Below are positions 29,152-38,349 of a stretch of DNA of 64,000 bases, in pieces. Source of the stretch: Acidobacteriota bacterium (GTDB lineage Bacteria > Acidobacteriota > Vicinamibacteria > Vicinamibacterales > 2-12-FULL-66-21); contig QHWT01000090.1 of NCBI GenBank assembly GCA_003222675.1, forward strand, positions 1-64,000. Reading direction: 5' to 3'. Under the pieces are notes generated by a model. The model had not been told where the DNA came from. It saw only the letters and a list, made by a program, of their open reading frames with translations, and did no database searches. Position numbers and translations under genes: made by a program. Positions within the stretch are counted from its first letter, which is position 1; each line of letters opens with the position of its first letter.

Positions 29152-29767
29152 TTAATCGAACGGAAGAGGCGTTTGCGTCAGGATTGGAATGCGCAGCCGT
29201 CCCGCGCCATTGGTGGCGAAGAGTGGGTTTTGCCCCACGCGGCTGACAGCTTCATCGGCGGCGCGATTGAATGCGTCGAGGAGATCCAGCGATCGTGTGC
29301 GTGGACGCCGCGGCCGGCGCAGCTGGCGCAGGAGGGCGCCCGTGAAGAACCCGTTCACACTGTTCTCCCGCGCGCGCCCGTCGGCGGCGCACGATGCGAG
29401 CGCGATCGGTCGCTGCGCGTCCGGCAACGTGCCGAGCGCGTCTTCGAGCCTGCGCATGCGATCGCCGGCGTGGCAGGTATCCACGATCAGCCTCGAGGAT
29501 CGGGTCGATCGCGAAGACGTGGCCGCTCCAGTAGATCATCAGCAGATCGAGATCGTCGATCGACGCGCAGTGCGACAGGTGAGCATCGATGGCGGCGGGT
29601 GTCGCCTGCGGGCCGGTGAGACAGCGATTGCGTTCGGCGCGCCAGTATCCGAGCTGTGCGAACGTCCACGACATGCCGAACGCGTCGCGCTCGGCCGAGC
29701 GCACGGTGGCCCCGTTGGCCTCGCGATTCACGCCGATGGATAAGAGGTGATATCTGAAATCCCGCAT
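29152..29767 (-). pseudogene. Caspase-like (C14) protease, internally deleted
   Basis: The first frame encodes a caspase fold start (FRYHLLSIGVN, ERDAFGM) up to the catalytic His region (MIYWSGHVF). In another frame, starting about 29500, RLIVDTCHAGDR supplies the catalytic Cys, followed by ASCAADGRA and GFFTGALLRQL. His and Cys are normally separated by about 40 residues; here they are only about 15 codons apart in different frames, so a deletion has occurred. Both catalytic residues survive, but no single product contains both. Confidence 0.75.
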
Positions 29768-30266
29768 GAACCGCCGCTCACAATGTCGGCAGCTCAACCG
29801 TGGGACTTTAACAACGGTCAATCCGCCCGAGATCCGAGTTCGAAGCCGGCGCCCGATAACCGAAGTCCGTCGACCCGTCTTCGCCGCTCCGCCGCGGCGC
29901 GCAAGCCGCAACTGACAACCGTCAACCGATCACAACGCCGTCAGCGCGCTGACGAAAATGCGCAGCCACGACGGCCCTCGCCGCGCGAATCAATCATTTA
30001 GGTCCGGCACCGAAGCTGAACTGCATCGATTGTGCCCGTGCGTCCTCTTGCGTCCCTGCGGCACTGGCGCCTGGTGGGACGCTGCTGCTCGCGGCGCCAT
30101 GGAAGTCGCGGCTCGCTGGCCGGACGCCAGGTAGAGGCTGCTGAAGAACGCGAGCCTGAATGCCACGTGTCAAACGCTGAACGGGCTGAAAGTTCAATCA
30201 GTTTTGGGCTTTCAACGACCCGCTAAAGACGGAGCCACCAGATTCCCGAAACGCGATAATCGTCCG
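29768..30266. other. About 500 bp with no convincing gene
   Basis: Contains degenerate CCGAGTTCGAAG-type words of the 7-bp family. A minus frame ending MQFSFGAGPK could be the last residues of a lost outer-membrane protein, but support is weak. Confidence 0.4.
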
Positions 30267-30902
30267 ATGGACGAAGCTGCTTATGCGGCTGCCCGGTCCC
30301 GCATGATCGCAGAGCAGATTCGCGCCCGCGGTGTTCGCGATCAGCGCGTTCTCGACGCGATGAATCGCGTGCCGCGGCATCTCTTCGTTCCAGGCGCCGA
30401 ACGTCACGAGGCCTACGAAGACCATCCCATCCCAATCGGTTTCGGGCAGACGATCTCGCAGCCCTACATCGTCGCGTTCATGACGGAGGCGCTCGGCGTC
30501 GAGCCCTCCCATCGCGTGCTTGAAATCGGCGCCGGATCCGGATATCAGACGGCGGTGCTCGCCGAGCTTGGCGCAACCGTCTACGCTGTTGAAGTGATCG
30601 AGGCGCTCGCAATACGCGCGCGTCAACTGCTCGACGAGTTGCATTACGCCAACGTGCACCTTCGCGCCGGCGATGGATACGCGGGATGGCCGGAACACGC
30701 GCCGTACGATCGCATCATCGCGGCCGCCGCCCCTGACGACATTCCGCGCGCGTTCATCGACCAGCTCGTCGAGGGCGGGATCCTCGCGATTCCGCTCGGC
30801 GTGATCAACCAGCAACTGCACGTGAGCAGGCGCGTGGGAGGCAAGCAGGAGACGATCGGCACCATGCCGGTGAGATTTGTCCCGATGATCAAGAAGGCTT
30901 AG
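30267..30902 (+). CDS. pcm: Protein-L-isoaspartate O-methyltransferase
   Basis: 211 residues with the family signatures: an N-terminal motif (FVPGAERHEAYEDHPIPIGFGQTISQP), SAM-binding motif I (VLEIGAGSGYQTAVLA), and motifs II and III (YDRIIAAAAPDDIP, GGILAIPLG). It repairs L-isoaspartyl residues using SAM in the cytoplasm. ATG 30267 is preferred because the next upstream in-frame start adds 21 low-complexity residues. Confidence 0.95.
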   Translation: MDEAAYAAARSRMIAEQIRARGVRDQRVLDAMNRVPRHLFVPGAERHEAYEDHPIPIGFGQTISQPYIVAFMTEALGVEPSHRVLEIGAGSGYQTAVLAELGATVYAVEVIEALAIRARQLLDELHYANVHLRAGDGYAGWPEHAPYDRIIAAAAPDDIPRAFIDQLVEGGILAIPLGVINQQLHVSRRVGGKQETIGTMPVRFVPMIKKA

Positions 30903-30988
30903 GACTCACGGCTCAGGCGCCAGGGTGGCTCAGGACCAGCTATCCCTTGAGGCCGGCATGAGCCGTGAGTCATGAGCCCTGAACCAAT

Positions 30989-31743
30989 TCAGTCCAGCCG
31001 GAACACGCCTCGCAGCGGGCCAGGTCCAGCGTCTCCATCGTAGTAGACGCCCTCGAGAAAGAGGCCAGAGGCCGGCGCTGTCACCGTCGGCGACACGCAG
31101 GAAACGTGCTGCCCCACATCGAACTGTGGCACCCAGGCGACGATCACGATCTTCCTCGCGCGCGGCCGCAAATTAATTGGGTAATTGCGGTAATTGGTGA
31201 TTTGGTGATTTGGCTTCGCACGCGCTACGCCGCGTGCTCTGAAGCGCGGCCAGTAGGCCGCGCATGCCCGATTACCAAGAACGACTCGAAGTTCTTCATG
31301 CCGACGAATGAGGCGGCGGCCTCGCGCATACGCGCCGCATCGAGCGGATCCTTGATCCACCAGACATATGGCTTGAAAAAGGCGGTCTTGCGCCGTGCGA
31401 TCTGATAGAGGTAACTGCGCGAGACCGCGTCGTGACGCGCGTGAAAGCGGTGCGGAACCTTGTCGATCTGGCGGATATGGATATCGGCCGGGAGCACGTC
31501 GTTGATTCGCGTGCGAAGCGCCGCGGGCGGCACGTCCGTGTACAACTCCAGATGTGCGACCTGCGCGAGCGCATGCACTCCGGCATCGGTTCGTCCGGCG
31601 CCATAGAGCTCGAACTCTCGCCGTCTAGTCACCTCGCCGATGGCCTGATCGATCTCCCCTTGCACGGTTCGAGCGTTCTTCTGAATCTGCCACCCGCTGT
31701 AGCGCGTGCCGGAGTATTCGATGACGAGCTTGTAGCGGGGCAT
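30989..31743 (-). pseudogene. truA: tRNA pseudouridine synthase A, middle third replaced by a duplicated segment
   Basis: Residues 1-155 are a normal TruA N-terminus (YSGWQIQKNARTVQGE; catalytic Asp in GAGRTDAGVHA), ending at NFESF (31279). A normal TruA C-terminus (APASGLFLEGVYYDG) resumes at 31078 and stops at 30989. The 199 bp between (31080-31278) is not truA: it is an exact inverted copy of 31917-32115, which holds the 3' end of the neighbouring methyltransferase. Family members have about 70 residues here. As read, translation stops at 31225. An intact truA elsewhere or an assembly fault is likely. Confidence 0.85.
31080..31278. repeat. 199-bp inverted repeat, arm 1
   Basis: Base-by-base it matches the reverse complement of 31917-32115. 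Its ends coincide with the loss and return of truA coding sequence. Confidence 0.95.
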
Positions 31744-31744
31744 G

Positions 31745-31885
31745 AAATTGGGTGATTTGGTAATCGGGTGATTGGGTAATCGGGCCTGCGCGGCCTACCG
31801 GCCGCGCTTCAAAAGCACGCGCGATAGCGCGTGCGAAGTCCAATTACCCAATTACCCAATTACTAAATCACCAAATCAAGCCTGA
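31745..31885. repeat. Palindromic element with GGGTAATY arms and a GCGCGGCC core
   Basis: The left arm (ATTTGGTAATCGGGTGATT) and right arm (AATTACCCAATTACTAAATC) flank a core with hairpins GCGCGGCCTACCGGCCGCGC and GCACGCGCGATAGCGCGTGC. A second, similar element follows at 31890-32025, and a third, inverted, at 31160-31278. Confidence 0.85.
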
Positions 31886-31916
31886 GATCGATCGGGTGAT
31901 TGGGTAATCGGGTGAT

Positions 31917-32115
31917 TTGGTAATCGGGCATGCGCGGCCTACTGGCCGCGCTTCAGAGCACGCGGCGTAGCGCGTGCGAAGCCAAATCACCAAATCACCA
32001 ATTACCGCAATTACCCAATTAATTTGCGGCCGCGCGCGAGGAAGATCGTGATCGTCGCCTGGGTGCCACAGTTCGATGTGGGGCAGCACGTTTCCTGCGT
32101 GTCGCCGACGGTGAC
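31917..32115. repeat. 199-bp inverted repeat, arm 2
   Basis: Contains most of a palindromic element plus the last 35 or so codons of the methyltransferase gene. It is probably the parental copy, because here the coding sequence joins smoothly to the rest of its gene. Confidence 0.95.
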
Positions 32116-32643
32116 CTCCTCCAGATCGGCCTCGAGGAACCACGACGCGACGTCGCCGCGGGCGAAGCCGAGCCACAGGTCGTGCTGCTCGGTCCGCAGC
32201 CACTCGTGTGTGTGGGTGTCGGCATCGGTGACGACGAGCGCACCCCTCGGCTTCAGCGCGCGCGCCATCTCGCGGATGGCGCCGGCAGGATCGGGCGCAT
32301 GATGCAGCACCATGTTGGCGACCACCGCGTCAGCTTCGCCGTCGCGCAGTGGAAGATGATCGGTGTCGCCGCGACGGGACTCGAAGGAGCGTCCCGCGAA
32401 CTTCGCGCGCGCCTCGGCCAGCATCGCATCCGAGATGTCGATCCCGATCACACGCGCGCCGGCATCGAGCGCTGCCTCGGCGAGAAAGCCGGTGCCGATG
32501 CCCACGTCCACGACGACCATTCCCGGCGCGACGCCCGCCGCCGCGATCGCCGCGCGACGCACGCCGTCGCCAAAGAACTGCCGCCGCATCTCGTCCCAGC
32601 GCGTTGCGACCTCGTCGAAGTACTTTCGTGTGCCGTCAGACAT
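32011..32643 (-). CDS. Class I SAM-dependent methyltransferase
   Basis: 210 residues with motif I (VVVDVGIGTGFLAEAAL), an acidic residue after strand two (VIGIDIS), and later motifs (ADAVVANMVLHH, LKPRGALVVTD). It ends ETCCPTSNCGTQ...FLARGRK. The Cys-containing tail resembles methyltransferases that accompany ArsR-type regulators, but the substrate is unknown. ATG 32643 has GGGAG upstream and overlaps the ridA stop by eight bases, so the two are co-translated. The stop codon TAA is contributed by the palindromic repeat. Confidence 0.85.
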   Translation of the reverse strand: MSDGTRKYFDEVATRWDEMRRQFFGDGVRRAAIAAAGVAPGMVVVDVGIGTGFLAEAALDAGARVIGIDISDAMLAEARAKFAGRSFESRRGDTDHLPLRDGEADAVVANMVLHHAPDPAGAIREMARALKPRGALVVTDADTHTHEWLRTEQHDLWLGFARGDVASWFLEADLEEVTVGDTQETCCPTSNCGTQATITIFLARGRKLIG

Positions 32644-33055
32644 GTGTCTCACTCCCTGCCTTTACCGGTATCAACGCAATCGCATCGATCTCGACCCGCA
32701 TGCCAGCGCCCGGCAGATTCGACACTTCGACCGTCGTCCGCGCAGGACGATGGTCGCCGAACATGCGCGCGTAGACTTCGTTCATCCGCGGAAATTCCTT
32801 GATGTCGACGAGGAACACGCCGCATCGCAGCACGTCGGGCAGCCCGGATCCTGCCGCCTCGAGGATGGCGGCGATGTTTTTCAGTGTCTGCTCCGTTTGT
32901 GCTTCGACGTCGGGACCGGCGAGCTGGCCCGTCGATGGATCGCGGCCTCCCTGGCCGGAGACGAACACGAGATTGCCCGCCACGGTTGCCGGAGAGTAGG
33001 GACCTGCCGGAGTCGGCAGCTTGCCGCTGGTCACCAGTTGCACTTGATCGCTCAT
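32636..33055 (-). CDS. ridA: RidA family enamine/imine deaminase
   Basis: 139 residues with the RidA/YjgF core (PAGPYSPATVAGNLVFVSGQGGRDP, the Arg in LPDVLRCGVFL, the C-terminal VEIDAIAL). It is expected to hydrolyse reactive enamines/imines from amino-acid metabolism in the cytosol. It is the first gene of a two-gene unit with the overlapping methyltransferase. Confidence 0.92.
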   Translation of the reverse strand: MSDQVQLVTSGKLPTPAGPYSPATVAGNLVFVSGQGGRDPSTGQLAGPDVEAQTEQTLKNIAAILEAAGSGLPDVLRCGVFLVDIKEFPRMNEVYARMFGDHRPARTTVEVSNLPGAGMRVEIDAIALIPVKAGSETHV

Positions 33056-33115
33056 CCCGCCATCCTATGCGAGGAGGATGCGCTGGCTCCAGACCAGCCT
33101 GCGCGTGGACAGCCG

Positions 33116-33686
33116 ATGACGCGGCACATTATCGGAACCCTGCTGATGGCGGGCGCCCTCGACGGCGCGCCCGTCACCGCGCTCGTACCGCAGGCCGATT
33201 CTGCGCGCGAAGCCCTGAACCTGGGGCGCACGCACGATCAGGCCCTGTATGACGCGTTCAACGCCGGTTACCGGCTCACGCCGTCAGGGACCGTGGACAG
33301 CGTGGAGGTCATCACGGAGTTCCGGCGCGCCGTGCTGATCGTGCACGAGCACGCATTGCAGGGGGAATACTCGTTCACCGCCAACGGTGACATTCATCGC
33401 ACAGGTGCGGCTGCATCCTCTGAACACCTATGCCGCGCCCCCCGCGTACGATCTCTACGTTCGCACGGGCCAGGATTCGAAGCCGGTTGCCGCGCCTGCG
33501 ATCAAGCGGGATCCGGTCTATCCGCCCGGCAGCATGGGCCCGGGCAGCTCGATGACGGCCATCCGTCTCGAAGCATCGTTTCCGCGCGCCGACATCGCGA
33601 ACGCGGCAGAGCCTGCGCTGATCGTAAACGACGAACATGGCGCGATCGTCTGGCAGTCACGCCTCGATCTCGCTCGCTTTCGCTGA
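33116..33686 (+). pseudogene. Unrecognised protein, split by a frameshift
   Basis: The first frame (LLMAGALDGAPVTALVPQADSAREALNLGRTHDQALYDAF...LQGEYSFTANG) ends homology-like sequence near 33388. A second frame takes over with IAQVRLHPLNTYAAPPAYDLYVRTG and runs to the stop at 33686. The smooth composition of both parts suggests one secreted or cytosolic protein of about 190 residues with a small deletion. It is divergent from ridA. No family recognised. Confidence 0.5.
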
Positions 33687-33791
33687 GGGAGATGCGAACG
33701 TTGGTCGAGCTTACGATTTGCATGGATCGGGTTTGAACGAGTATGGTTTTCGGGAAAATTGGACCCGCGATTGTCTTCAACCCGACCACAG

Positions 33792-34061
33792 ATGGACGCG
33801 CTCCTTGCCGTCGCGCTGGATCTCCTTGCGCAGGCGGAAGCCCACCATCGGGTCGCGAACCGCCTCGAAGTGGCAACGCGCGTGCTCGCGCGCGGTGGTC
33901 ACCCGCGCGGGACGTTCGACGCCGCGCAGGTACGCACGGTTCGCGAACAGGTCACGGCGTTGGAGGACCTGTGGACGACCCACCGTAACCTGTTGTCGGA
34001 ATTCAGCCGCGAGCTCGAGGCCTTGCTCGGCCGCGCGCGAGGGGCCCAAGCTCGGCGTTGA
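33792..34061 (+). CDS. Small alpha-helical protein, unknown function
   Basis: 89 residues, almost entirely predicted helix (LLAVALDLLAQAEAHHRVANRLEVATRVL ... VTALEDLWTTHRNLLSEFSRELEALL) with heptad-like Leu spacing. It precedes the receiver-domain gene by 30 bp in the same direction and could be a partner. No family recognised. Confidence 0.45.
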   Translation: MDALLAVALDLLAQAEAHHRVANRLEVATRVLARGGHPRGTFDAAQVRTVREQVTALEDLWTTHRNLLSEFSRELEALLGRARGAQARR

Positions 34062-34091
34062 GCTGGTGCGTACTTTGATCTATCCCGCTGC

Positions 34092-34460
34092 ATGGAGTCG
34101 CGGAGAGAACGTCCTTACGTACTCGTCATTGGAGCCCCTCAGTCAAGCTCACCAGGTTGCCTCCATGCGGTGACCGATTCGCTCCACTTCTCGTACGACG
34201 CCGCGGTCAGCGCTGAAGACGCGATTGAGATCGCGCAACGCCGCCGTCCCTCGCTGATCCTTCTCAACCTGCACAACTACGCGGCCGACAGCCTGGACAC
34301 GTGCCGCACGCTCGTGAACGCGGACGCCACGCGCGACGTGCCCATCCTCGCCATCGCGGGCGCGGCGAACCAGCAGTTCATGATCGCGCTTGCCGTGAAG
34401 CCGTGCGACGTCGATTCTCTCGATCGTGAGATCCGCAGGATTATCGATACGGTTCACTGA
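34092..34460 (+). CDS. Degenerate CheY-like receiver domain protein
   Basis: 122 residues with the receiver fold pattern. The strand that normally ends in the phospho-accepting Asp reads SLILLNLHN, with Asn in its place. The conserved Lys remains (AVKPCDVDSLDREI), as does Ala/Gly spacing in PILAIAGA. It is therefore probably not phosphorylated and may act as a constitutive or binding-only pseudo-receiver. No output domain. Confidence 0.7.
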   Translation: MESRRERPYVLVIGAPQSSSPGCLHAVTDSLHFSYDAAVSAEDAIEIAQRRRPSLILLNLHNYAADSLDTCRTLVNADATRDVPILAIAGAANQQFMIALAVKPCDVDSLDREIRRIIDTVH

Positions 34461-34501
34461 CGAGGTCCGAGGTCCGAGGTTCGAGGTTCGAGGTCCGAGC
34501 G
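34461..34501. repeat. 7-bp tandem repeat GAGGTYCGAGG
   Basis: Five to six units directly after the receiver gene stop; same family as 50972-51105. Confidence 0.9.
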
Positions 34502-34528
34502 CGAAGGCCGGATGCTTAGAGTGGGCAG

Positions 34529-35084
34529 ATGATAAATGCACTTCTGCTCACGTGGGTACTCACGCAGGCGCCATCGAGGGCGCCCCAGTCCGGCCTCGAT
34601 ACGGCGGCGATCGCGCGCGATCGGACGGCAGGGACAATTCCAGGGAGACGTCTACAAGATTTCGCTGCCGCGCACGGATCTCGACGTGCGCGTCGGGGGC
34701 GTGAAGATTCGGGCGGGCTTCGCCCTTGGGAGTTGGGTCGCATTTCGCGCGACGGGACCCGAGGCGATCGTGCATGGCGATCTCGTGCTCACCGGGCGCG
34801 AAGTCGATCCGGTGATCGCGCGTCTCTTTGCATCCGGCCTGCGATCACCGTGGTCCACAATCACCTGGTTGGTGAAACGCCGCGCATCATGTACGTCCAT
34901 GTGTGGGGCACCGGCGAGGCGCCGCTCGATGCGCTGAGCGCGCCCGCGGCCGATGACGCGGGTCTGGGCGCGGACGTGATCCCATGGCACACCGGAGCTG
35001 TACTTCATGCACTTCTGGGCCAGCGGCGCGCCAGACAAAGTTGGCGATGGACTCCGCGCGGCGCTCGATCGCCTGCACAAGTAA
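34529..35084 (+). pseudogene. DUF1259 (LppY/LpqO-like) protein, three frame changes
   Basis: Successive frames give parts of one DUF1259 protein: a signal-like start (MINALLLTWVLTQAPS), then QGQFQGDVYKISLPRTDLDVRV ... ALGSWVAFRATG ... VLTGREVDPV, then VVHNHLVGETPRIMYVHVWG, and last LYFMHFWASGAPDKVGDGL with a stop at 35084. The order matches the family, so this is a recently broken gene and not a chance similarity. Frame changes fall near 34640, 34850 and 34995. Confidence 0.8.
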
Positions 35085-35089
35085 TCGCG

Positions 35090-35440
35090 ACGTCGTTCCC
35101 TTGTCCACGTACGACCTCACGTGGCGTCGCGGAGAACGCAGAGAGTTTCTTGTCGGAATTACTCAATCGTCGCGTAACCGTGCCTGACTGGCGAAACGTA
35201 TTCATTTAAAGTCCTCTGCGACCTCGGCGCGCTCCGCGTGAGTACGTCCGTGGCACGCCACTGCAACCGTGTCGTTCCCTTGTCCACGCACGACCTCACG
35301 CGGAGGTCGCGGAGAGCGCCGAGCGCTTTTTGTCGGACGTACTCAATCGGTCCGTAACTGACTGCCGAAACACGTACCAGTGCAAGTTCTTTGCGAGCTC
35401 GGCGTGAGTACGTCCGTGATACGCGACCGCAACGCGCGTT
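35090..35440. repeat. Two direct copies of a palindromic CGTACTCACG element
   Basis: About 175 bp is repeated imperfectly (CGTCGTTCCCTTGTCCACG ... GCGTGAGTACGTCCGTG at about 35092-35255 and again at 35269-35436). Each copy is itself a rough inverted repeat (CACG..GGAGGTCGCGGAGA versus TCTCTGCGACCTCGGCGTGAG). A related element lies at 55446-55640. There is no protein gene in 35085-35483. Confidence 0.8.
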
Positions 35441-35483
35441 GAAGCGACGGCGAGCCCGAGCTCGTAGGGCGTGTTACAGTCCG

Positions 35484-38339
35484 ATGATGACCCCGCGTCT
35501 TCGCCTGCTGCTTCCGTTCATCACCCTGCTCGTCACGTTCGCGCCCGTGGCTCGTGCGCAGCAGACCGCGCCGGCGCAGTCGACGCCGCAGACGTTGTCG
35601 CCGCAGGACACGATTCCGTTCGACCCGGCGGTCAAAACCGGGATCCTCTCGAATGGAGTGAAGTACTACGTGCGCAAGAACGGCCGCCCCGCGAATCGGG
35701 TGCTGCTGCGGCTCGCCGTGAAGACCGGATCGCTCGACGAGGCAGACGATCAGCAGGGGCTCGCGCACATGGTCGAGCACATGGCCTTCAACGGCAGCGC
35801 GCATTTCAAGCCGGGTGAACTCGTCTCGTATTTCGAATCCACTGGCGCACGGCTCGGGCCGCATGTGAACGCGTATACGAGCTTCGATGAAACCGTCTAC
35901 ATGCTCGATCTGCCGTCGGACAAGGCGGAGATCGTCGACAAGGGGCTGACCGCGATGGCGGACTTCGCCGGCGGCCTGACCCTCGATCCGAAGGAGATCG
36001 ACAAGGAGCGGGGCGTCGTGATCGAGGAATGGCGCGGCGGCCTTGGCGCCGGATCGCGCGTGCGCGACAAGCAGATCCCGGTCCTGTATTACCACTCGCG
36101 CTACGCCGAGCGCCTGCCGATCGGCAAGCCCGACATCCTGCGCACGTTCAAGCCGGAGCGGCTCCGCGGGTTCTACGACACGTTCTACCGTCCGGATCGC
36201 ATGGCGGTCGTGGCGGTCGGCGACATGGACGTGGAGAAGCTCGAGGCGGCCCTGCGTGCCGCGTTCGATGACATCACGTCGCGGACCGGCTCGGCGCCCG
36301 GCCGGAATGCCGATGTGCCGCTGCACAAGGAAACGCTCTTCAGCATCGTGACGGATCCGGAAGTCACGCGCTCGTCAGTGACCATCGTCCGCAAGCGCCC
36401 GCGGCAGGAAGAGTCGCGCGTCGCCGACTATCGCCGCGATCTCGTGCAGCGCTTCTTCTCGCAGATGCTCAACGATCGCTTCGACGAGCTCACGCGCCGT
36501 CCGGATGCGAAATTCCTGGGCGCCGGCATGTACGGCGGCAACCTGAGTCCGACCGTGGAGACCGTGTCGCTCAGCGTCAACGTACAGGACGGCAAGATCC
36601 CGGACGGCCTGACCGCCGTCGCGATCGAGGCGAAGCGCGCGCGCGAACATGGCTTCGCGGACGCCGAGCTGGACCGCGCGAAGAAATGGATGCTCGCGTC
36701 GTACGAGCGCGCCTACAACGAGCGCGACAAGACAGAGAGCGGATCGTTCGCGCAGGAATACCTGAATCACTTCCTCGAACAGGAGCCGAGCCCCGGCATC
36801 GAGTACGAATACAAGCTGGTGCAGCAGCTGCTGCCGGGCATCTCCGCGCCGGAGATGTCCGCGACCGCGAAGACGCTGCTCGCCGACGACAGCCGCGTGG
36901 TCCTGGCGCTGACGCCGCAGAAGACCGGCGTCGCGGTGCCGACCGAAGATCAGTTGCGTGGCGCGATGACGTCCGCGGAAGCCACGGCCGTCACCCCATG
37001 GCACGACACGACGTCGACGCGCGAGCTGATCGAGCACCTGCCGGAACCCGCCGCCGTTACCGCGCGCCGCCAGCTGCCCGAGGTCGACGTCACCGTCGTG
37101 ACGTTCGCGAACGGCATCGAGGCGTGGCTGCGGCCGACCGATTTCAAGAACGATCAGGTCGTGTTCACGATGTACGCGAAAGGGGGCTCGTCGCTCGCGC
37201 CGCCGCAGGACTATCAGGAGGCATCGCTGGCGGCTGCGTATATCGGGCTCTCGGGCGCCGCCGGTGTGAAGGCGCTCGATCTGCAGAAGATGCTGGCCGG
37301 CAAGATCGCCAACGCCTCACCGTTCATCAGCCTGTCGACGCACGGCTTCTCGGGATCCGCCGCCCCCGCGCAGCTCGAGACCGCGCTCCAGTTGCTGTAC
37401 GCGCGGTTCACGCAGCCCGGCGACGATCCCGAGGCGTTCGATCTCGTCAAACGTCAGCTCACGGCGACCGTCGTCAATCGTCTGGACAACCCGGGCGTGG
37501 TGTTCGGCGACAAGCTGGAAGAGGTGAACTCGTTGGGGCACTACACGACGAAGCCGTTGACCGTCGATCGGATTACCCAGCTCGATCGCGCGAAGATGGT
37601 GTCGTTTTATCGCGATCGTTTTGCGAACGCCGCGGATTTCACGTTTTTCATGGTCGGCGCGTTCAAAGTGGAGGAGGCGCTGCCGCTGCTCGCTCGGTAC
37701 GTCGGCACGCTGCCGTCGAAAGGCGCGAAGAGCTCCGCGTACAAGGACGTCGGCATCCACTTCCCGGCTGCCATCGAACGCGCGACGGTGGAAAAGGGAC
37801 GTGAGCCGAAGAGCGAGACGGTGGTGAGTTTCTTTGCGGACCCTCCCGTCGATCCGATGGAGCAGGAGCGCATCAGCGCGGCCACCGACGTGCTCGAGAT
37901 TTCACTGCGCGACATCCTGCGCGAGGAGCTCGGTCAGACTTACACGGTGTCGGTCGACTCCGTGCAGCTCTTTCCGCAGCGCGGCGGCGGCAACATCGAG
38001 ATCAGCTTCGGCGCGGCGCCCGAGAACATCCAGAAGATGACGGATCGCGTGCTGCAGGAAGTGCAGCGGCTGCAGAAGGAAGGGCCGTCAGCGGACCTGC
38101 TGAACCGGGCGAAGGAGACCGCGCGCCGGAACTACGAGACGTCGCTGAAGCAGAACGGCTACTGGCTCGGACGCCTCCAGTTCATCCACATGAACGGCCA
38201 GGATCCGGCGCTGCTGATCCACAGGACCGATCGCATCAACGTGCTCACGATTCCGATGCTGCAGGAGACGTTCAACAAGTACTTCCCGATGGATCGGTAC
38301 ACGGTCGTCACGCTGATGCCCGCGCCGGCGTCAAAATAA
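35484..38339 (+). CDS. M16 family zinc metallopeptidase (insulinase/pitrilysin-like)
   Basis: 951 residues with a signal peptide (about 1-27) and four M16 modules. The first has the inverted zinc motif HMVEH (His95, Glu98, His99) and the distal Glu region (KERGVVIEEWRGG). The second half (FANGIEAWLRPTDFKNDQVVF ...) lacks the zinc motif, as is usual for the inactive partner domain. It is a periplasmic peptidase. Tandem ATGs at 35484 and 35487 are equally possible. Confidence 0.92.
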   Translation: MMTPRLRLLLPFITLLVTFAPVARAQQTAPAQSTPQTLSPQDTIPFDPAVKTGILSNGVKYYVRKNGRPANRVLLRLAVKTGSLDEADDQQGLAHMVEHMAFNGSAHFKPGELVSYFESTGARLGPHVNAYTSFDETVYMLDLPSDKAEIVDKGLTAMADFAGGLTLDPKEIDKERGVVIEEWRGGLGAGSRVRDKQIPVLYYHSRYAERLPIGKPDILRTFKPERLRGFYDTFYRPDRMAVVAVGDMDVEKLEAALRAAFDDITSRTGSAPGRNADVPLHKETLFSIVTDPEVTRSSVTIVRKRPRQEESRVADYRRDLVQRFFSQMLNDRFDELTRRPDAKFLGAGMYGGNLSPTVETVSLSVNVQDGKIPDGLTAVAIEAKRAREHGFADAELDRAKKWMLASYERAYNERDKTESGSFAQEYLNHFLEQEPSPGIEYEYKLVQQLLPGISAPEMSATAKTLLADDSRVVLALTPQKTGVAVPTEDQLRGAMTSAEATAVTPWHDTTSTRELIEHLPEPAAVTARRQLPEVDVTVVTFANGIEAWLRPTDFKNDQVVFTMYAKGGSSLAPPQDYQEASLAAAYIGLSGAAGVKALDLQKMLAGKIANASPFISLSTHGFSGSAAPAQLETALQLLYARFTQPGDDPEAFDLVKRQLTATVVNRLDNPGVVFGDKLEEVNSLGHYTTKPLTVDRITQLDRAKMVSFYRDRFANAADFTFFMVGAFKVEEALPLLARYVGTLPSKGAKSSAYKDVGIHFPAAIERATVEKGREPKSETVVSFFADPPVDPMEQERISAATDVLEISLRDILREELGQTYTVSVDSVQLFPQRGGGNIEISFGAAPENIQKMTDRVLQEVQRLQKEGPSADLLNRAKETARRNYETSLKQNGYWLGRLQFIHMNGQDPALLIHRTDRINVLTIPMLQETFNKYFPMDRYTVVTLMPAPASK

Positions 38340-38349
38340 CGTCCGGCGC

